Notes: generated by a model from the letters alone, not told the origin. Counted from the stretch's first letter, positions 29,448 through 41,758 are shown. The stretch: 64,000 nt of DNA from Rhizobium sp. 32-5/1 (GCF_029537235.1 NZ_CP120638.1:2187501-2251500), one strand, 5' to 3'. Program-made: numbers and translations.

Positions 29448-29779
29448 GGGCCGCACCCTTCCCGACGATTCCCCGACCAAGTATGTTTTCAATATTGATT
29501 CGTGATGGAGATGCGGACCTCCGGTATCGCGAATTGGGATGTCTTGTCGTTTATGCGGCAACGGACGAAGACATGCCGGAAATGCGATCGGATTGAACGA
29601 GCCTGCGTTTGCGGGACATCATTTGTATTCTGCGTGGCGATTTGCAACCGGACCAGAAACCTCACGATCGCGCTCCACTGACAAGGTCGGGGCACGCTCC
29701 AAGGTATTGAATACGCGTGTGATCGCCATGGCCGATTCGGCTTTGGCATCATGTGTTGTGCAAACGGGGAAAGCACGCC
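29448..29779. other. Gene-free region upstream of divL
   Basis: 330 bases. Open frames on both strands look random. Three GANTC sites (29467, 29497 and 29734) are present, the recognition sequence of the CcrM methyltransferase of alphaproteobacteria. No CtrA-type TTAA-N7-TTAA box was seen. Confidence 0.45.
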
Positions 29780-32266
29780 ATGAAAACAGACTTTTTAGTG
29801 CGCGCTTGCGCCGGCGGACTTATGCGGCGGCTCGTACGCCGGCTGGGCTCCGGTACGGTGTTTGTTGCAGCCACGACCCCGGCCCATGCCTCCGTCAATG
29901 ACTTCCTCGCCACCGGTACAATCTTTCGGTCATCGGAGGTGATTACCTTCTCCGTGCTGATCGGCGTCATTTCTGCAGCGATGATCTCTGCCATCTGGCT
30001 CATTCGCCAGCGCGGCAATATCGAAACCGAAAACCGCGAGTTGAATGCGGCGCTTGCCGATGCCAATCAGCGGATTTCCCGCTTCCAGGCCCTGATTGCC
30101 GACAAGAACCGCCGCATCGTCGTCTGGGACGGCCTATCCGACAAACCGGAATTCCTAGGACAGCTGCCGGCCGAAACCGGCGCACCGCAGGACGATCGGG
30201 ATTTCCTCGCCTTCGGCCGCTGGATCAAATCGACATCCGCATCCGAACTGGAAAAGGCGATCGAACTGTTGCGCTCTTCAGCGCAGAGCTTCGATCTCGT
30301 TTTGGAAACAAGCCGAAACGAGGTGCTCGAGGCGCAGGGACGCGTGTCCGGCGGCCGCGCCTTCGTGCGCTTCGTGGCACTCAACAATCTGCGCGCAGAA
30401 CTCGCCGATCTGAAGCTGGAACGCGATCGCCTGCATTCTTCACTTTCCTCGTTCCAGACGATGCTCGATTCGATCGACCTGCCTGTCTGGCAGCGCGGGC
30501 CGGACGGCAATCTCCTTGGGTCAACCATGCCTATGCCGAATCGGTCGAGGCACCGGCTCCGGCCGTTGCGATCCGGGAAGGCCGGGAATTGCTGGCCACC
30601 GTCGCCCGGGAAAAGATCCGGTCCGTCAGCACCTATGACACGCCTTACCGCGACAAGGTCTCGACCGTGGTTCGCGGGAACCGCACCTTCTTCGACGTTG
30701 TTGATGCCAAGAGCCCAGTGGGTTCCACCGGCATTGCCATCAATGTCTCCGAGGCCGAGGCTGTTCGCGAGGAGCTGAACCGGACGCTGAAAAGCCATTC
30801 GGAGACGCTCGACCATCTTGCCACGGCTGTTGCCACATTCGACGGCAGCCAACGTCTGCAATTCTACAATCAGGCATTTCAGGCTCTTTGGGAGCTTGAT
30901 ATGGGTTTCCTCGAGCGCAAGCCTGGGAACGGCGAAATTTTTGACCGCCTACGCGCCGGTAGCAAGCTCCCCGAACAGCTGAACTGGAAGCAATGGAAGG
31001 ATCAGGCGCTTTCCGTCTATCAGGCGATCGATACACAGACCGATCTCTGGCATCTGCCGAACGGACAGACGCTGCGGGTTTTCGCCACCGCCCGGCCGCA
31101 GGGCGGCGCCACCTGGGTGTTCGAAAACCTCACCGAGAAAGTCGACCTGGAAACGCGCTACAATACGCTCGTCCAGGTGCAGGGCGAGACCATCGACCAT
31201 CTATCGGAAGGCGTCGCGGTGTTCGGACCGGATGGCCGCATCAAGCTTTCCAACCCGGCCTTCCGCGCGCTCTGGGGCGTAAGCGAGGCGGAAATGAAAC
31301 CCGGCACGCATATCCGCGCGATCGAACAGGCCTGCATTTCTTCCTACGACCAGCCTGATGGCTGGAAGCGCTTTGCGCATATCATCACCAGCTTCGACGA
31401 CGAGCGGCCATCCTGCCAGGGCGTGCTTGAACTACGTACCGGGTTGATCCTCGATTTTGCCGTCATTCCGCTGCCGAATGCCCAGACGATGCTGACCTTC
31501 GTCAACATCACCGACAGCGCTCGCGTCGAGCGGGCGCTTACGGAAAAACGAAGCCTTGCGGCTTGCGGATTCGCTGAAAAACGACTTCGTCCAGCACGTC
31601 TCCTATGAGCTGCGCTCGCCGCTCACCAACATCATCGGTTTTGCCGACCTGTTGAAGACGCCGACCTTCGGCGAACTAAACGAACGGCAGGCGGAATATG
31701 TCGATCACATCTCGACGTCATCCTCCCTGCTTCTGACCATCGTCAACGACATTCTCGATCTTGCCACCGTCGATGCCGGCATCATCGAACTCGATCTGTC
31801 CGAAATCAACCTGACCGACTTCCTCGACGAAGTGTCGCTGCAAATGGCGGACCGGCTGCAGGAAAGCGCCGTCACGCTGCGCGTCGACGCGCCAGACATG
31901 CTCGGCCTCTTTGTCGCCGATCATCAGCGGCTGAAGCAGATCCTGATCAAGCTTTTAACCAACGCAGCGAATTTTGCCCCGGATGGGAGCACGATCAGCC
32001 TGAAGTGCCGCCGCGAAGGCTGCGACTTCGTCTTCAGCGTTTCGGACAACGGTCCCGGCATCCCGCAGGATATTCTCGATACCGTGTTCAACCGCTTCGA
32101 GAGCCACGGCCAGCATGGCGGCGCCGGGCTTGGCCTGTCCATAGTGGAGAGCTTCGTCAGCCTCCACCACGGCACGGTGTCGATCCACAGCGATGAAGGC
32201 AAGGGCACGGAAGTCACCTGCCGCATTCCCTCCGGCGACCTGCCCAAAGCCGAAGCGGCGGAATAA
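29780..32266 (+). CDS. divL: Cell-cycle pseudokinase-type sensor DivL, two frameshifts as read
   Basis: Three segments in two frames join into an 828-residue protein. Residues 1-75 hold a signal-like segment and one membrane span (FSVLIGVISAAMISAIWLI). Several PAS-like domains follow (DGNLLWVNHAYAE after repair; AVATFDGSQRLQFYNQAF; GVAVFGPDGRIKLSNPAF). The dimerisation box reads FVQHVSYELRSPLTNI, with Tyr (bases 31604-31606) where kinases have His; this is the hallmark of DivL. The ATPase motifs DNGPGIP and GAGLGLSIVESF are intact. In Caulobacter DivL binds CckA and DivK and so controls CtrA. The frame breaks are in a T run near 30515 (one base missing) and an A run near 31545 (one base extra or two missing). 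A gene of this importance is unlikely to be truly broken. Confidence 0.9.
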
Positions 32267-32272
32267 CGGGAC

Positions 32273-33780
32273 ATGCAGCCGATCGAGCTTTTCCTCAAGG
32301 ACGAGGCGGCGACCATCGCGTTCGGCGAAGATCTGGCGCTGGCGCTGAAGGCCGGCGACTGCCTGGCTCTCTCCGGCGATCTCGGGACCGGCAAATCGAC
32401 GCTCGCCCGCGCCTTCCTGCGCGCCATGGCCGACGACGAAACGCTCGACGTGCCGAGCCCCACCTTCACGCTCGTTCAGGCCTACGACCTGCGCATTCCA
32501 GTTGCGCATTTTGACCTCTATCGCCTGGGCGATGTTTCGGAGCTGGACGAGCTTGGCTTTGATGAGGCGCTCGCGGACGGCATCTGCCTGGTCGAATGGC
32601 CTGAAAAGGCGCTGGCTGGCCTGCCGAAGGACCGGCTGACAATGGCTTTGTCACATATCGGCGAAGGCCGTGCCGTGATGCTTTCGGGCAGTGACCCAGC
32701 GCTGGAGAGGATTGCCCGCAGCCTGACGATCCGGGCCTTCCTGACGGACAACGGCTATCCTTCAGTACGGCGGCGGCATCTGAGCGGCGATGCCTCGGCA
32801 CGGGCCTATGAACGCATAGAGACTGCGGACGGCCCGGCGACCATCCTGATGGATGCAGCACGCCACAAGCCGGGCCCGATCCTGCAGGATGGAAAATACT
32901 ACCAGCAGCTGGCCCATATCGCCGAAGACGTGATCCCGTTCGTCGCGATCGGCGCGGCGCTGCGGCGCAAGGGGCTATGCGCACCGGAAATCCATGCGGC
33001 GGATCTCGATGCCGGCATCCTGCTGATCGAAAATCTCGGCAGCGACGGCATTGTGGATGCGGACGGCAAGCCAATCGCGGACCGCTATCTCGAAAGCATC
33101 CGACTTCTGGCGCAGCTGCACGCGGCACCGCCGGAGCGCGACATCAAGGTGGCTGACACTATCGTCCACCATGTTCCGGATTTTGATCGCACGGCGATGA
33201 AGATCGAGACACAGTTGCTGATTGATTGGTTCCTACCCTGGAAACGCGGCGCACCGGCCTCGGACGAGGAGCGAGCGGGCTACGCATCGATCTGGGACAA
33301 CCTGATCGATCTCCTGGCGTCATCGGAGAAAAACCTGCTGCTGCGCGATTATCATTCACCCAACATCATCTGGCGCGAGGAGCGCAGCGGCACCGACCGG
33401 ATCGGGATCATCGATTTCCAGGATGCGATGATCGGTCCGACGGCCTATGACGTCGCCTCCCTGACCCAGGATGCAAGGGTGACCATCGAGCCGGACCTTG
33501 CGGCCGCCTTTCTCAGCGAATACATCGCTATCCGCCAATCGCAGGGCGGATTCAATGAGGCGACCTTCCTGCGCGATTGGCATCTGATGTCGGCGCAGCG
33601 CAACTGCAAGCTTGTCGGCATCTGGGTGCGATTGATGCAGCGGGATGGCAAAGCCGGCTACATGAAGCATATGCCGCGCACATTTGCCTATCTCAACGTC
33701 GCGCTTCAACATCCTTCCTCGCGCCCTTGCGCGATTGGTGCATAAAGGCTGGAATCCTTTCCACCGAATCAGCGGATTGA
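32273..33780 (+). CDS. tsaE: TsaE-aminoglycoside/anomeric phosphotransferase fusion (TsaE-AmgK), frameshifted near the end
   Basis: Residues 1-150 are TsaE, the ATPase needed for the tRNA t6A37 modification: Walker A GDLGTGKST (residues 35-43), then VPSPTFTLVQAY and HFDLYRL. Residues 160-500 form an aminoglycoside phosphotransferase-type kinase: catalytic loop LLRDYHSPNIIW and metal motif IIDFQDAMIGP. This kinase resembles AmgK, which phosphorylates N-acetylmuramate/GlcNAc at C1 in peptidoglycan recycling, and a MurU-type gene follows. As read, the frame stops at 33745; one base restored in a CC run near 33717 extends it to LAPLRDWCIKAGIL and the TGA at 33780 (502 residues). Fusion of the two functions is known in Rhizobiales; the kinase substrate is inferred. 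Confidence 0.88.
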
Positions 33781-33789
33781 TTGCCAGAT

Positions 33790-34524
33790 ATGCCGATTAC
33801 GAATGCCATGGTGCTGGCCGCAGGGCTGGGTACCCGCCTGCGCCCGATCACCGATACCATGCCGAAGCCTCTGGTGCGCGTGGCCGGCGCCCCGATGATC
33901 GATACTGTGCTCGACCTTCTGGCTGGGGCGGGGGTAAAAACGGCCGTCGTCAACGTGCATCATTTCGCCGACCGCGTGGAAGCGCATCTTGCCAAACGGA
34001 CCAGCCCGAACATTCTCTTCTCGGATGAGCGCGACGGGCTGATGAACTCCGGCGGGGGCCTCGCAAAAGGCCTGAAGCTGCTGCCAGATGGACCGGTGCT
34101 GGTGATGAATGCCGACCTGTTCTGGATCGGCGAAACGCCGGGAAAACCGACGAACCTGCAGCGCCTCGCCGGCTTTTTCGATGCCGACACGATGGATATG
34201 GCGCTGCTTTGCGTCCGGCTGGAGGACACCACCGGCCACAACGGCAAGAAGGACTTCTCGCTGGCTGACGACGGCCGGCTGACCCGCTACGCCGAGGGCC
34301 TTCCGAACCCGGTGGTCTATGCCGGCGCCATCGCCATGCAGTCCGGCCTTCTCGCCGATGCACCCGAAGACGCCTTTAATCTCAATATTTATTTCGACCG
34401 GGCTATCGAAAAAGGCCGGCTCTTCGCCATCGTCCTCGAAGGACACTGGCTGACGGTCGGAACGCCCGAGGCGATCGGCGATGCGGAAGAGACGATCGCC
34501 CGGTTCCAGGCAAAGGCCGGCTGA
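33790..34524 (+). CDS. murU: MurU-like nucleotidyltransferase
   Basis: 244 residues from ATG 33790; a TTG nine bases earlier is less likely. The pyrophosphorylase signature AAGLGTRLRPITDTMPKPL is at the N-terminus, with the metal-binding Asp in VLVMNADLFW and a C-terminal EGHWLTVGTPEAI. MurU makes UDP-MurNAc from MurNAc 1-phosphate, the product of AmgK, bypassing de novo synthesis and the fosfomycin target MurA. Placement directly after the AmgK-type kinase supports this function over other sugar-1-phosphate nucleotidyltransferases. The stop is directly followed by the addB start codon. Confidence 0.88.
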   Translation: MPITNAMVLAAGLGTRLRPITDTMPKPLVRVAGAPMIDTVLDLLAGAGVKTAVVNVHHFADRVEAHLAKRTSPNILFSDERDGLMNSGGGLAKGLKLLPDGPVLVMNADLFWIGETPGKPTNLQRLAGFFDADTMDMALLCVRLEDTTGHNGKKDFSLADDGRLTRYAEGLPNPVVYAGAIAMQSGLLADAPEDAFNLNIYFDRAIEKGRLFAIVLEGHWLTVGTPEAIGDAEETIARFQAKAG

Positions 34525-37500
34525 ATGGCGGACACCGCAACCAATGTCTTCACGATCCCGGCCGGGTTGCCTTTCCTGAAGACCTTGGTCAAGAGCTTGT
34601 GTCAGGGCAAGCTCGTCCCCGGTTTCCGCTATGACCCGGCCGATCCACTGTCGCTGGCCGGCGTGACGATCTTCGTGCCGACACGGCGCTCCGCCCGCGT
34701 GCTGCGCTCGGAACTGGTGGATTATCTCGGCGGCCGTTCGGCGATCCTGCCGATGATCCGGGCGCTGGGCGAAACCGATGACGACAGCGGTTTCTTCGAT
34801 GCCGAAGTCCCAGCCATCCTCGATCTCAGCCCGCCGCTGCCCGGCACATCGCGGCTGATCGAGCTCGGTCGGCTGGTGCTCGCCTGGCGCAACCAATTGC
34901 CCAAGATCGTGCTCGACATCCACGCCGAAAGCCCGCTGATCGCGCCGGCGAGCCCTGCGGATGCGATCTGGCTTGCGAAAAATCTCGCCGAACTGATCGA
35001 TGCGATGGAAACCGAGGAGCTGGATTGGGAGGCGCTCGATACGATCGAGGCCGCAGATCATGCGCTCTGGTGGACACTGACGCTGGAATTTCTGAAGATC
35101 GCCCGCACCTACTGGCCGGCACGATTGGAGGAACTGAAGCAATCCTCGCCTGCGCGGCACCGCAATGCCATCTTGCAGGCCGAAGTCCAGCGGATCGCCG
35201 CCGGCAAGGTTACCGGACCGATCATCATTGCCGGCTCGACAGGTTCCATTCCAGCAACGGCAGACCTGATCGCAGCGGTCCAGAAGCTTGAAAACGGTAC
35301 CATCGTCCTGCCCGGCCTGGACGAAACCATGAGCGATGCGGAATGGCCGATGATCGCCTCGGACGGCGAGACGGTCTCCGGGAAGCCCGGCCCGGCCAGC
35401 CGCAGCCACCCGCAATATGGTTTCTTCCGCCTGCTCAAGCGCATGGGGATCGCGCGCAGCGACATCCCGGCACTTGCGCCGGCCGAGCCTGACCTCGCCT
35501 ACCGGGCCATTCTGCTGTCCCAGGCGCTGCTGCCGGTTCAGGCGACGAGCGGCTGGCCGGGCCTGCGCGCCGATGTCGATACAGTCCGCAGGGATGACGC
35601 CTTCCGGGATGTGGCCTTGATCGAAACCGCCAATGAACGGGAGGAGGCGACCGCCATCGCGATCGCCCTGCGGTTGGCACTCCAGGACAATGATGAAAGC
35701 CAGGCGGCGCTGATCACACCGGATCGCGATCTCGCACGCCGGGTTGCGGCCGAACTGACACGGTTTGGCATCGAGGCGGACGATTCGGCCGGTACGCCGC
35801 TCTCCTCGACGCCGGCCGGGACGCTGCTGCGCCTTTTGCTGGAGGCAACCTTGCGCCCCGGCGATCCGGTCGCCGTCACCGCGCTTCTGAAACATCCGCT
35901 GGCGCGGTTTGGTCTGCCCGCCGATCAGGTACGGAAGTCTACCGATACTCTGGAACTGCTCGCCCTTCGCGGCGGCACGGCCATGGTCGATATTTCCGAT
36001 CTCGAAGCGCTTCTCGACCAGGCGCTTGCCCGGCAGGTCGATGACCGCCATCGCCCGGAATGGCGCGCCGGCCTCGACGAGGAGGCCATTGTCGCCAGCC
36101 GGGGCCTCGCCATCCGGATCGCCGCTGCCGTCGAGCCGTTGGCTGGAACGCTGGTGCGCCGCCAGCCGAGCGGGCGCGGCCTCACCGCTTCCCTGACGCT
36201 CGCCGAGTGGGCGACGAAAACCGGGCAGGCGTTGGAAGCGGTCACCACGGACGAAAATTCAAGCCTGGCCGGGCTCTGGTCTGGCGAAGCCGGCGATGCG
36301 CTGGCGACGCTGCTGCGCACCATCATCGAGACCGATGGCCAGATGACCGCCGACGGGCCGCAATGGAGCGACATCATGGAGGCGCTGTCGGCGAGCGAGG
36401 CGATCAAACCGCGCTCGATGCGGCATCCCCGCGTGTTCATTTTCGGCGCACTGGAATCCCGCCTGCAGAGCGTCGATCTCGTTGTTCTCGGTGGTATGAA
36501 CGAAGGCACATGGCCGGGACAGACGGCAAACGATCCCTTCCTCTCCCGCACCATGAAGACTGCCATCGGGCTGGAACCGCCGGAGCGGCGCATTGGTCAG
36601 CTGGCGCACGACCTGCAAATGGCCTGCGGCACCCGCAAGCTGATCTTCACCCGCGCCATGCGCAAGGGGCGACGCCGACGGTTGCGTCGCGCTGGCTGCA
36701 ACGGCTGCTGGCGGTCGGCGGCAAGAGTTTTGCGGAAGGACTGCGTGACAATGGTCGGGACTATGTTTCCTGGGCCGGCATGCTCGACAAGGACGGGTTC
36801 CAGCCTCTGGCGGAACGGCCACAACCGAAACCCGAGCCGGAATTCCAGCCGCGCAAATATTCTTTCAGCGAAGTGAGCCAGCTTCGCCGCGATCCCTATG
36901 CCATCTATGCGCGGCGCATCCTGCGCCTGCAGCCGGTGGATCCGTTCAATCGCGATCCAGGTGCCTCGGAGCGCGGCACGCTTTATCACCGCATCGTTGA
37001 TCGGTTTGTCCGCGGCGGCTTTGATCCTGCCGCGCCCACGGCAAACGAGGAGATGAGCCGGATTCTGAACGAAGTCTTCGATGCCGAAATGCTGCCACCC
37101 CATATCGACGTCGTCTGGCGTCCGCGCTTCGCCGCGGTCGGAAAGGCCTTCATCCAATGGGAGGCGGAGCGCAAAGGGGCTATCAGCAAATCCTATACCG
37201 AGGTTCCGGCCAGCATGGAGCTCGGCATTGGGGGCATCCGCCTGACCGGTGTCGCCGACCGCATCGATGTTCTCGGCGACGGTTCGGTTTCCCTCATCGA
37301 TTACAAGACCGGCTCCAATCCATCGCTCAAGGAAGCGCGAGCTCTGCTCGATCCGCAGCTGGCGCTGGAGGCCGCAGCGGTCAAGGCCGGCAACTTTTCA
37401 GTCGTCGGCAAGCGGCATCCGCAATCGCTGCTTTATGTCAGGCTGAAACCCGGCGAACGTTTTTCGTCCGAAGAGGTGAACAACGAGCATGCCAAGGCGC

Positions 37501-37715
37501 GCGCCAATGTGCAGAACAAATCCGCCGACCAGCTGGCGGAAGAATCCCTGAAGGAACTGACGGGCCTGCTTACGGCGCTTATGAGCAGGAAACACGGATT
37601 TGCCTCCCGCCTGATCGTCCAGAAGGAACGCGACTATGGCGGCGAGTACGACCATCTCGCCCGCGTCGCCGAGTGGACCACCGCCGACAGCGAGGATGAC
37701 AGCGATGAGGCATGA
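34525..37715 (+). CDS. addB: Double-strand break repair protein AddB (alphaproteobacterial type), frameshifted as read
   Basis: 1063 residues after repair. AddB with AddA makes the helicase-nuclease that resects double-strand breaks for RecA, the functional replacement of RecBCD. The N-terminal part is a degenerate helicase (IFVPTRRSARVLRSEL). The C-terminal RecB-type nuclease has RGTLYHRIVDRFV and LIDYKTGSNP with its catalytic Asp and Lys. The frame breaks in a G run at 36666-36669; one more G joins FTRAMRKG to ATPTVASRWLQRLL. The last 11 bases overlap addA. Confidence 0.92.
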
Positions 37716-40700
37716 TGATTTCGGCCCGGCTGAACCCTCGCCGCAGGGCTGGCTCGATTGGACCTCGGCGAAACAATCGCTGGCTTCGGATCCTTCTCGC
37801 TCCGCCTGGGTCTCAGCCAATGCCGGCTCCGGCAAGACGCATGTGCTAACGCAGCGCGTCATCCGACTGTTGCTTGCTGGATGCCGGCCCTCCGCCATTC
37901 TCTGCCTCACCTATACCAAGGCGGCTGCGTCCGAAATGTCGAACCGCGTCTTCGAGCGGCTGGCGGAATGGGTGACGCTTGACGATGCCGCGCTGGAGGC
38001 ACGGATCCGAGAGATCGAGGGCGAACCGCCTTCGCTTTTCAAGCTGCAGGAGGCGCGCCGCCTGTTTGCCGAGCCCTCGAAACACCGGGTGGCCTGAAGA
38101 TCCAAACCATTCACGCCTTCTGCGAAGCGCTTTTGCACCAGTTTCCGCTGGAGGCCAATGTCGCCGGGCATTTCTCGGTTCTCGACGACCGGGCCTCCGC
38201 GACGCTGCTTGCCGATGCCCGGCGCGCGCTTTTGACGGCAACCGCCAGCGAAGACGATATCGAACTGACCGAGGCCTTCGCCACTGTGCTGGAACTGGCC
38301 GACGATACGGGGCTGGAAAAGCTGCTGTCGGCAATCATTGCCAATCACACCGCCATCCAGGCGTTCCTCGACCATGCCGAAACCAGGGGCGGCACGCAGG
38401 CAGCGCTTCGCTCAGGCCTTGGCCTCAATCCAGACGAGACGGCGGAGACCATCATAGCTTCGGCTTGGCCGCTTGACGGGCTGAACGGTGCGGCGCTGGA
38501 ACGTTACATTTCGCTGGGTCTTGGCGCCGGCGCAAAGGTCGCGGCCGTGGCCGAAAGTCTGCGGCTCGCCAGTCGAACGGCGAATTCTCTTCAGCGTTAC
38601 GCGGCTCTTCGCAGCGCTTTTTTCAACGACGACGGTCAAGGCAAGCCGAAGGCAGAATCAAGTTTCTTTTCCGTGCCGATGCGCAAGGGTGCGCCAGACT
38701 TGGAAACCCTTGTGATCGCCGCTCGCGATCAGATGCTAGCATTGAGCGATCGGCTCAATCTCCTGCGCATGTTCGAGGCGACGCTGGCGGCGCTGGTGCT
38801 CGCCGATCGCTTGAACCGGGACTATGAGGACATCAAGAAGAGCCGCAGCCAGCTCGATTTCGACGACCTGATCAACCGGACGGCGACGCTTCTGTCGCGT
38901 GGCGATGTCAGCCCGTGGATCCACTACAAGCTCGACCAGGGCATCGATCATATTCTCGTCGACGAAGCGCAGGATACGAGCCCCGTTCAATGGACGATCA
39001 TCCAGTCGTTGACGGAGGATTTCTTTTCTGGCGAAACGGCCCGCGGCGACAACCGCACCATGTTTGCCGTGGGTGACGAAAAACAATCGATCTATTCATT
39101 CCAAGGTGCCCGACCCGAGCGCTTCTCCAACGAGAGCATCGAAACGGAACGGCGGGTGCGGGCCGGCGAGCGGCTGTTCAGCGCCATCCGTCTGCAACTG
39201 TCGTTCCGCTCCACCGAGGACGTGCTTTCGGCCGTCGATACCGTCTTTGAACATCCGGCCCACGCGCGGGGTTTGAGTGCCCGCAACGAGGCGGTGGTGC
39301 ATGCCTCGAACCGCATCGGGCATCCGGGCATCGTCGAGGTCTGGGACGAAATCGCGCCCGCCAAGACCATCCAGGAAGACGAATGGACGGCCGCCTTCGA
39401 CGCAACACCGGAAAGCGCGCCGGTCAACATTCTGGCCCAGCGGATCGCGGCTGTTCTTGCCGAATGGATCGCTCGCGAGAACGTGGTGGAAAAGGGCGTC
39501 GCGCGGCCGATGCAGCCCGGCGACATCATCGTTCTGGTGCGCAAGCGCGATGCCTTCGTCAATGCACTGACGCGGGCTCTGAAGAGACGGGGCAATATTC
39601 CGGTTGCCGGCGCCGACCGGCTCGTTCTCACCAGCCATATCGCCATCCAGGACCTGATGGCGCTGGGCCGCTTCGTCCTGCTTCCGCAGGACGACCTGTC
39701 GCTGGCAGCGTTGTTGAAAAGCCCGCTCTTCAATCACAGCGAAGAGGCGCTTTTCGATCTGGCGGCGCGACGGGGGCCGACCGAGGGTCTCTGGTCGCGG
39801 CTGCAGACCGTGGCTGCGGATGAGGCAAGCCCCTGGCACGGGACGGAACGGCTGCTTTCGACCTATGCGAAGCTCGCAAGACAACTGCCCGTCCATGATT
39901 TCTATGCGCGCATTCTGGGGCCTGCCGGCGGGCGGGCGGCGTTTCTCGGGCGGCTCGGCAGCGAAGTCAGCGATATCCTCGACGAATTCCTGACCTTTGC
40001 GCTCGATCACGAGAAAAACGGCCTGCCCGGCCTGCAGGCCTTCATTTCCGGCCTCGAAATGGAGGCACCGACCGTCAAGCGTGAGCAGGACAAGGAGCGC
40101 AACGAGGTGAGAATCATGACCGTGCATGCGGCCAAAGGGCTGGAGGCGCCGGTGGTGTTTCTGGTCGATGGCGGCAGCAAGGCATTTAAGCCCCAGCATG
40201 TCTCCGGCTTGCGCCTGATGGAGAGCGGCAAGGATTTCATGTCTCCTGTCAAGCTACCGATCTGGCGCCCGCCCGGTGCCGCCTCCAATTCAATCACGGA
40301 CCTTGATACCGAAAGATTGAAAACCGCAGCCGAAGAGGAATATCGCCGTCTGCTCTATGTCGGCATGACGCGAGCGGCTGACCGGCTGATCGTCTGCGGC
40401 TATCGCGGCAAGCTACAGAATTCGGATACATGGCATGCAATGGTCACGACAAGCCTCTCGACCGACACCAAGGGACGCTGCACGCCGCAGCTCTTCGAAG
40501 TGGCCGAGCAGCAATGGTCCGGCCATGTCTGGCGCGTATCGGGCGGCCCCCAGCGATCTGGGGTCGCGGTCCGTAGCGAGCGGGAAACAACGGCCGAGCG
40601 CAAGCCCCTGCCGCCGGCCTTGTCGCAAGTCCTGCCACCGCAAAGGCATCTGCCGCGCCCCTTGAGCCCTTCCGGTGCCGGCGTCATCATCGATGATGAC

Positions 40701-41276
40701 GCTGCGGATCTGGCCATCAGATCGGCCCTGTTTTCGCCCAAGGCCGCTCCGCACCTATCGCTGCTGCGCGGTTCGATCCAGCACCGTTTTCTGCAGATGC
40801 TGCCATCGATCCCGCCGGACGATCGCCTGGCCGCCGCCGAGCGCTATCTGGAACGCTCCGTTCCAACCTGGTCACTGGAAGAGCGGCAATCACTGATCGC
40901 GTCTGTTTTCGGCGTGCTGGATCATCCGGATCTGACCGATCTCTTTACCGAGCAGGCCCGCGCCGAAGTCGCCCTGATGGGCACCTTGAAGCTTGGACGA
41001 CGCGATTATGCCGTGTCGGGGCGGATCGACAGGCTGGCGGTGACGGGAAAGACCGTCGTAATCGCCGATTTCAAGACCAACAGGGACGTGCCGGAAACGG
41101 CAGACGCCGTGCCCTTCACCTACAAGGCGCAGCTGGCGATCTACCGGGCACTGCTGCGGCCGCTTTATCCGGATCACGCTTTCCGCTGCGTGCTGATCTA
41201 TACCGAAGGGCCGCATGTTCTGGCCTTGCCGGAGGCAATGCTCGACAGCAGCCTTGAAGAGCTCGCGACAAAGTGA
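37705..41276 (+). CDS. addA: Double-strand break repair helicase AddA (alphaproteobacterial type), frameshifted as read
   Basis: 1190 residues after repair; UvrD-like helicase with a C-terminal nuclease. Walker [16 protein letters not shown]. Motif Ia: [13 protein letters not shown]. Walker [14 protein letters not shown]. Motif [17 protein letters not shown]. Motif [18 protein letters not shown]. Motif [15 protein letters not shown]. The nuclease motif IADFKTNRD is near residue 1110. The frame is lost in a CC run at 38069-38070; one added C joins [11 protein letters not shown] to [13 protein letters not shown]. Starts at 37696 or 37705 are both possible; both overlap addB. The gene is followed by trxA. 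Confidence 0.93.
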
Positions 41277-41380
41277 GATACCCCATATTGAAAACCAGGG
41301 GCCGGCGCCTCACATCATGGGCAACCGTTTCCCGAATACCGAATTCGGAACCGCCAAAATTCGAAACCAAGGAGCAGCCT

Positions 41381-41704
41381 ATGGCTACCGTAAAAGTCGA
41401 TACATCCAATTTTCAGGCCGAAGTCCTGAATTCTGCCGAGCCTGTGGTCGTGGACTTCTGGGCCGAATGGTGTGGTCCGTGCAAGATGATCGGACCGAGC
41501 CTCGAGGAAATCTCCAACGAGATGGCCGGCAAGGTCAAGGTCGTCAAAGTCAACATCGACGAGAACCCGGAAATCGCCGCCCAGTACGGCGTGCGCTCGA
41601 TCCCGACGCTGGCAATGTTCAAGGCCGGTGAAGTGGCTGACATCAAGGTCGGTGCAGCGCCGAAGACAGCACTGACATCGTGGATCTCCACAGCAGCTGC
41701 CTGA
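41381..41704 (+). CDS. trxA: Thioredoxin 1
   Basis: 107 residues, a standard cytoplasmic thioredoxin. The redox-active WCGPC is at residues 30-34 in [11 protein letters not shown], and the cis-proline is in [16 protein letters not shown] precedes the ATG at good spacing. No signal peptide. It follows addA after 104 bases, which probably include its own promoter, and is followed by a strong terminator. It reduces disulfides in ribonucleotide reductase, PAPS reductase and other proteins. Confidence 0.97.
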   Translation: MATVKVDTSNFQAEVLNSAEPVVVDFWAEWCGPCKMIGPSLEEISNEMAGKVKVVKVNIDENPEIAAQYGVRSIPTLAMFKAGEVADIKVGAAPKTALTSWISTAAA

Positions 41705-41725
41705 TCGTTTCCCACATGGATTCCG

Positions 41726-41751
41726 AAGGCCCGGCTTGCCCGGGCTTTTTT
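41726..41751 (+). terminator. Rho-independent terminator of trxA
   Basis: GC-rich hairpin GGCCCGG / CCGGGCT with a short loop, followed by TTTTTT. It lies between the convergent genes trxA and folC and may serve mainly trxA. Confidence 0.85.
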
Positions 41752-41758
41752 GTGCCGG

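Noticed and set aside
29489..29776. 95-codon minus-strand frame upstream of divL
   Set aside because: No ribosome site or recognisable domain; lies in the promoter region.
33769..36051. 760-codon open frame opposite murU and addB
   Set aside because: Same shadow effect; the plus-strand proteins have clear family motifs and the antisense translation has none.
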